Assembly (NCBI RefSeq): GCF_018968705.1
Contig: NZ_CP076668.1
Coordinates: 1-64,000 of the forward strand
Source: Pseudomonas lijiangensis
GTDB lineage: Bacteria; Pseudomonadota; Gammaproteobacteria; Pseudomonadales; Pseudomonadaceae
Length of the DNA: 64,000 bases
Direction: 5' to 3'
Shown here in pieces: positions 61,276 through 64,000 of this stretch (the first letter of the stretch is position 1; every line of letters starts with the position of its first letter). The notes under the pieces were generated by a model. It was not told where the DNA came from, searched no databases, and saw only the letters and a list, made by a program, of their open reading frames with translations. The position numbers and the translations under genes were made by a program.

Positions 61276-62166
61276 TCACAAGACATACACAAAGGTGAAC
61301 AGGCCGACCCACACCACATCAACGAAGTGCCAGTACCAGCTCGCAGCCTCGAAACCGAACTGATGCTCGGCATCGAAATGCCCGCGCAGAATCCGCATCA
61401 GCATCACAAACAGAATGATCGTGCCGATGGTGACGTGGGCGCCGTGAAACCCGGTCAGCATGAAAAAGGTCGCGCCATAGATCCCGGAGCCCAGAGTCAG
61501 GCCAAGCTCTTGGTAGGCATGGACGTACTCTTCAGCTTGCAGGATCAGAAAACTGCAGCCCAGCAGTACGGTGACGGCCAGCCAGCCTTTGAGTGCGCCA
61601 CGATGGGCCTTTTTCAAGGCGTGGTGGGCAAAGGTAATGGTCACGCTGGAGCTGACCAGCAAAATGGTATTGATCAGCGGCAAATGCCACGGATCGATGA
61701 CGCCCTTGGGCGGCGGAAACAGTTTCGGGTCAGGGTTTTCCAGCAGCGGCCACTGGAACTGAAAGTTCGGCCACAGCATGTTCGAGATGCCGTTGGAGCC
61801 CTCTCCGCCCAGCCACGGGCCGGTCCAGACCCGCACGTAAAACAGCACGCCGAAGAAGGCCATGAAAAACATCACTTCGGAAAAGATGAACCAGACCATG
61901 CCCCAGCGAAACGAGCGGTCCATCTGCGCGCTGTACATGCCGGCCCGTGCTTCCTTGACGACCGCACCGAACCAGCCAGCCATCATGTAGGCCACCAGCA
62001 GACCGCCCACGAAAAAGATCAGCGGTCCATTGGATTCGGGCCGTCCTGCCTTCAGGTCGTTGAACCAGGTGCCCAGGCCGAACATCGTGACCAGCAGGGC
62101 CAGCGTGGCAATGATGGGCCATTTGCTTTGCGCCGGAACGTAATAATGCTCATGGGGCGTAGCCAT
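61276..62166 (-). CDS. ctaE: Cytochrome c oxidase subunit III
   Basis: Membrane subunit of the aa3 oxidase. From ATG 62166 (MATPHEHYYVPAQSKWP), with AAGGAG upstream, 296 residues, about seven spans, and the signature FMLTGFHGAHVTIGTIILFVMLMRI and SWYWHFVDVVWVGLFTFVYVL at the C-terminus. The upstream neighbour is ctaG. Also called coxC. Confidence 0.96.
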   Translation of the reverse strand: MATPHEHYYVPAQSKWPIIATLALLVTMFGLGTWFNDLKAGRPESNGPLIFFVGGLLVAYMMAGWFGAVVKEARAGMYSAQMDRSFRWGMVWFIFSEVMFFMAFFGVLFYVRVWTGPWLGGEGSNGISNMLWPNFQFQWPLLENPDPKLFPPPKGVIDPWHLPLINTILLVSSSVTITFAHHALKKAHRGALKGWLAVTVLLGCSFLILQAEEYVHAYQELGLTLGSGIYGATFFMLTGFHGAHVTIGTIILFVMLMRILRGHFDAEHQFGFEAASWYWHFVDVVWVGLFTFVYVL

Positions 62167-62179
62167 TTGAGCGTCTCCT

Positions 62180-62737
62180 TCAGCCACCGTTTTTCACGAC
62201 AGGCAGAACGGGCGGCTGGCGTGCAGTGATATCGAACAGCGTGTAAGCCAGAGTCAGGTGTTTCACTTCCTTGGGCAGGTCGCGGTCAACGATGAAACGG
62301 ACCGGCATTTCGATCTGTTCTCCCGGTTGCAGCATCTGCTGGGTAAAGCAGAAGCACTCGGTCTTGTGGAAATAGGCTGCCGCCTGACCGGGGGAAATGC
62401 TGGGCACTGCCTGGGCCGTCATCGCCTTGTCGGTGGGGTTGCGAGCGATGAAGATCATTTCGTTGACCGCACCGGGGTGGACTTCGACTTCATCGTTGCG
62501 AGGGTGAAACGCCCAGACCATGTCCACCGCATTGGTGGAGATGAACTGCACGCGCACCCGCCGCTGCTGATCAATCACCTGAGAGCCCTGATATTGCCCG
62601 CCGGTCTTGCCATTGATGCCAAATGCCCTGCACATCACGTCATACAGGGGCACCAGAGCGAAACCAAAGGCAAACATCACCACCACTATCAGCAGCAGGC
62701 GAGTGACGAGGCCTTTGATCGAATGCACGTTGCTCAT
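62180..62737 (-). CDS. ctaG: Cytochrome c oxidase assembly protein CtaG/Cox11
   Basis: Copper chaperone for the CuB site of subunit I. From ATG 62737 it has 185 residues: one N-terminal span (LLLIVVVMFAFGFALVPLYDV), CRAFGINGKTGG, and the copper-binding CFCFTQQML motif. It lies 8 bases after ctaD and 13 before ctaE. A longer open frame upstream would overlap ctaD and is rejected. Confidence 0.95.
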   Translation of the reverse strand: MSNVHSIKGLVTRLLLIVVVMFAFGFALVPLYDVMCRAFGINGKTGGQYQGSQVIDQQRRVRVQFISTNAVDMVWAFHPRNDEVEVHPGAVNEMIFIARNPTDKAMTAQAVPSISPGQAAAYFHKTECFCFTQQMLQPGEQIEMPVRFIVDRDLPKEVKHLTLAYTLFDITARQPPVLPVVKNGG

Positions 62738-62745
62738 GTCGGTAC

Positions 62746-64000
<1,255 letters not shown>

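Overview
The window is chromosomal DNA of a Pseudomonas, most likely of the P. syringae/P. viridiflava/P. cichorii side of the genus. It opens exactly on the GTG start of dnaA, so coordinate 1 is probably the conventional origin of the genome; oriC itself should lie just upstream, outside the window. Evidence for the genus: the dnaA-dnaN-recF-gyrB order, the glyQS/tag/lpxL/trkA/rsmB/fmt/def/dprA/hemF/aroE block, the algB-kinB pair, an ErsA-type small RNA between yihA and polA, GTGGGAGGC-type REP palindromes, and a coxAB-ctaG-coxC-SURF1-ctaA-ctaB type cytochrome oxidase locus. The species call is inference.

Layout. (1) 1-6300: replication initiation and topology (dnaA, dnaN, recF, gyrB) with two near-perfect parS sites inside recF, closed by a strong terminator. 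(2) 6300-11340: an accessory insertion holding a TOTE-type primase-helicase, a Fic-domain protein and, convergently, an unrecognised multi-spanning membrane protein. In relatives I recall, gyrB is followed directly by the plsC-like acyltransferase, so this is the most unusual part of the window and a plausible small defence or conflict island. (3) 11376-29460: conserved housekeeping: phospholipid and lipid A acylation, heptose synthesis, glycyl-tRNA synthetase, base excision repair, potassium uptake, translation-start processing (def, fmt), 16S rRNA methylation (rsmB), DNA uptake/processing (dprA), tRNA t6A synthesis (tsaC), quinone reductase, haem (hemF), shikimate (aroE), and a SulP anion transporter. 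(4) 29640-42250: an envelope-stress and signalling region: Ivy-like lysozyme inhibitor with two small membrane proteins, AlgB/KinB two-component system, an EAL phosphodiesterase, a lipoprotein amidase, a GGDEF cyclase, an EEP nuclease-fold protein, DsbA, cytochrome c4 and the GTPase YihA. (5) 42250-50460: ErsA small RNA with a sigma-22 (AlgU) type promoter, polA, thrB, and the zinc regulon znuA / zur-znuC-znuB. (6) 50600-55570: catalase HPII and the methionine importer metNIQ. (7) 55570-57080: REP/BIME elements and an IS110-family insertion sequence whose upstream leader folds like a bridge RNA. (8) 57100-64000: minus-strand cytochrome c oxidase assembly operon (ctaD partial, ctaG, ctaE, SURF1, a thioredoxin-fold protein, ctaA, ctaB, SCO).

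Within the window, AlgU-linked functions recur: algB/kinB and ersA both belong to the alginate/envelope-stress circuit, and the Ivy, DUF1328, DsbA and amidase genes lie between them. Perfect 9-bp DnaA boxes are much more frequent than chance in the first 25 kb. All functional calls come from reading the translations and motifs; no database search was run.
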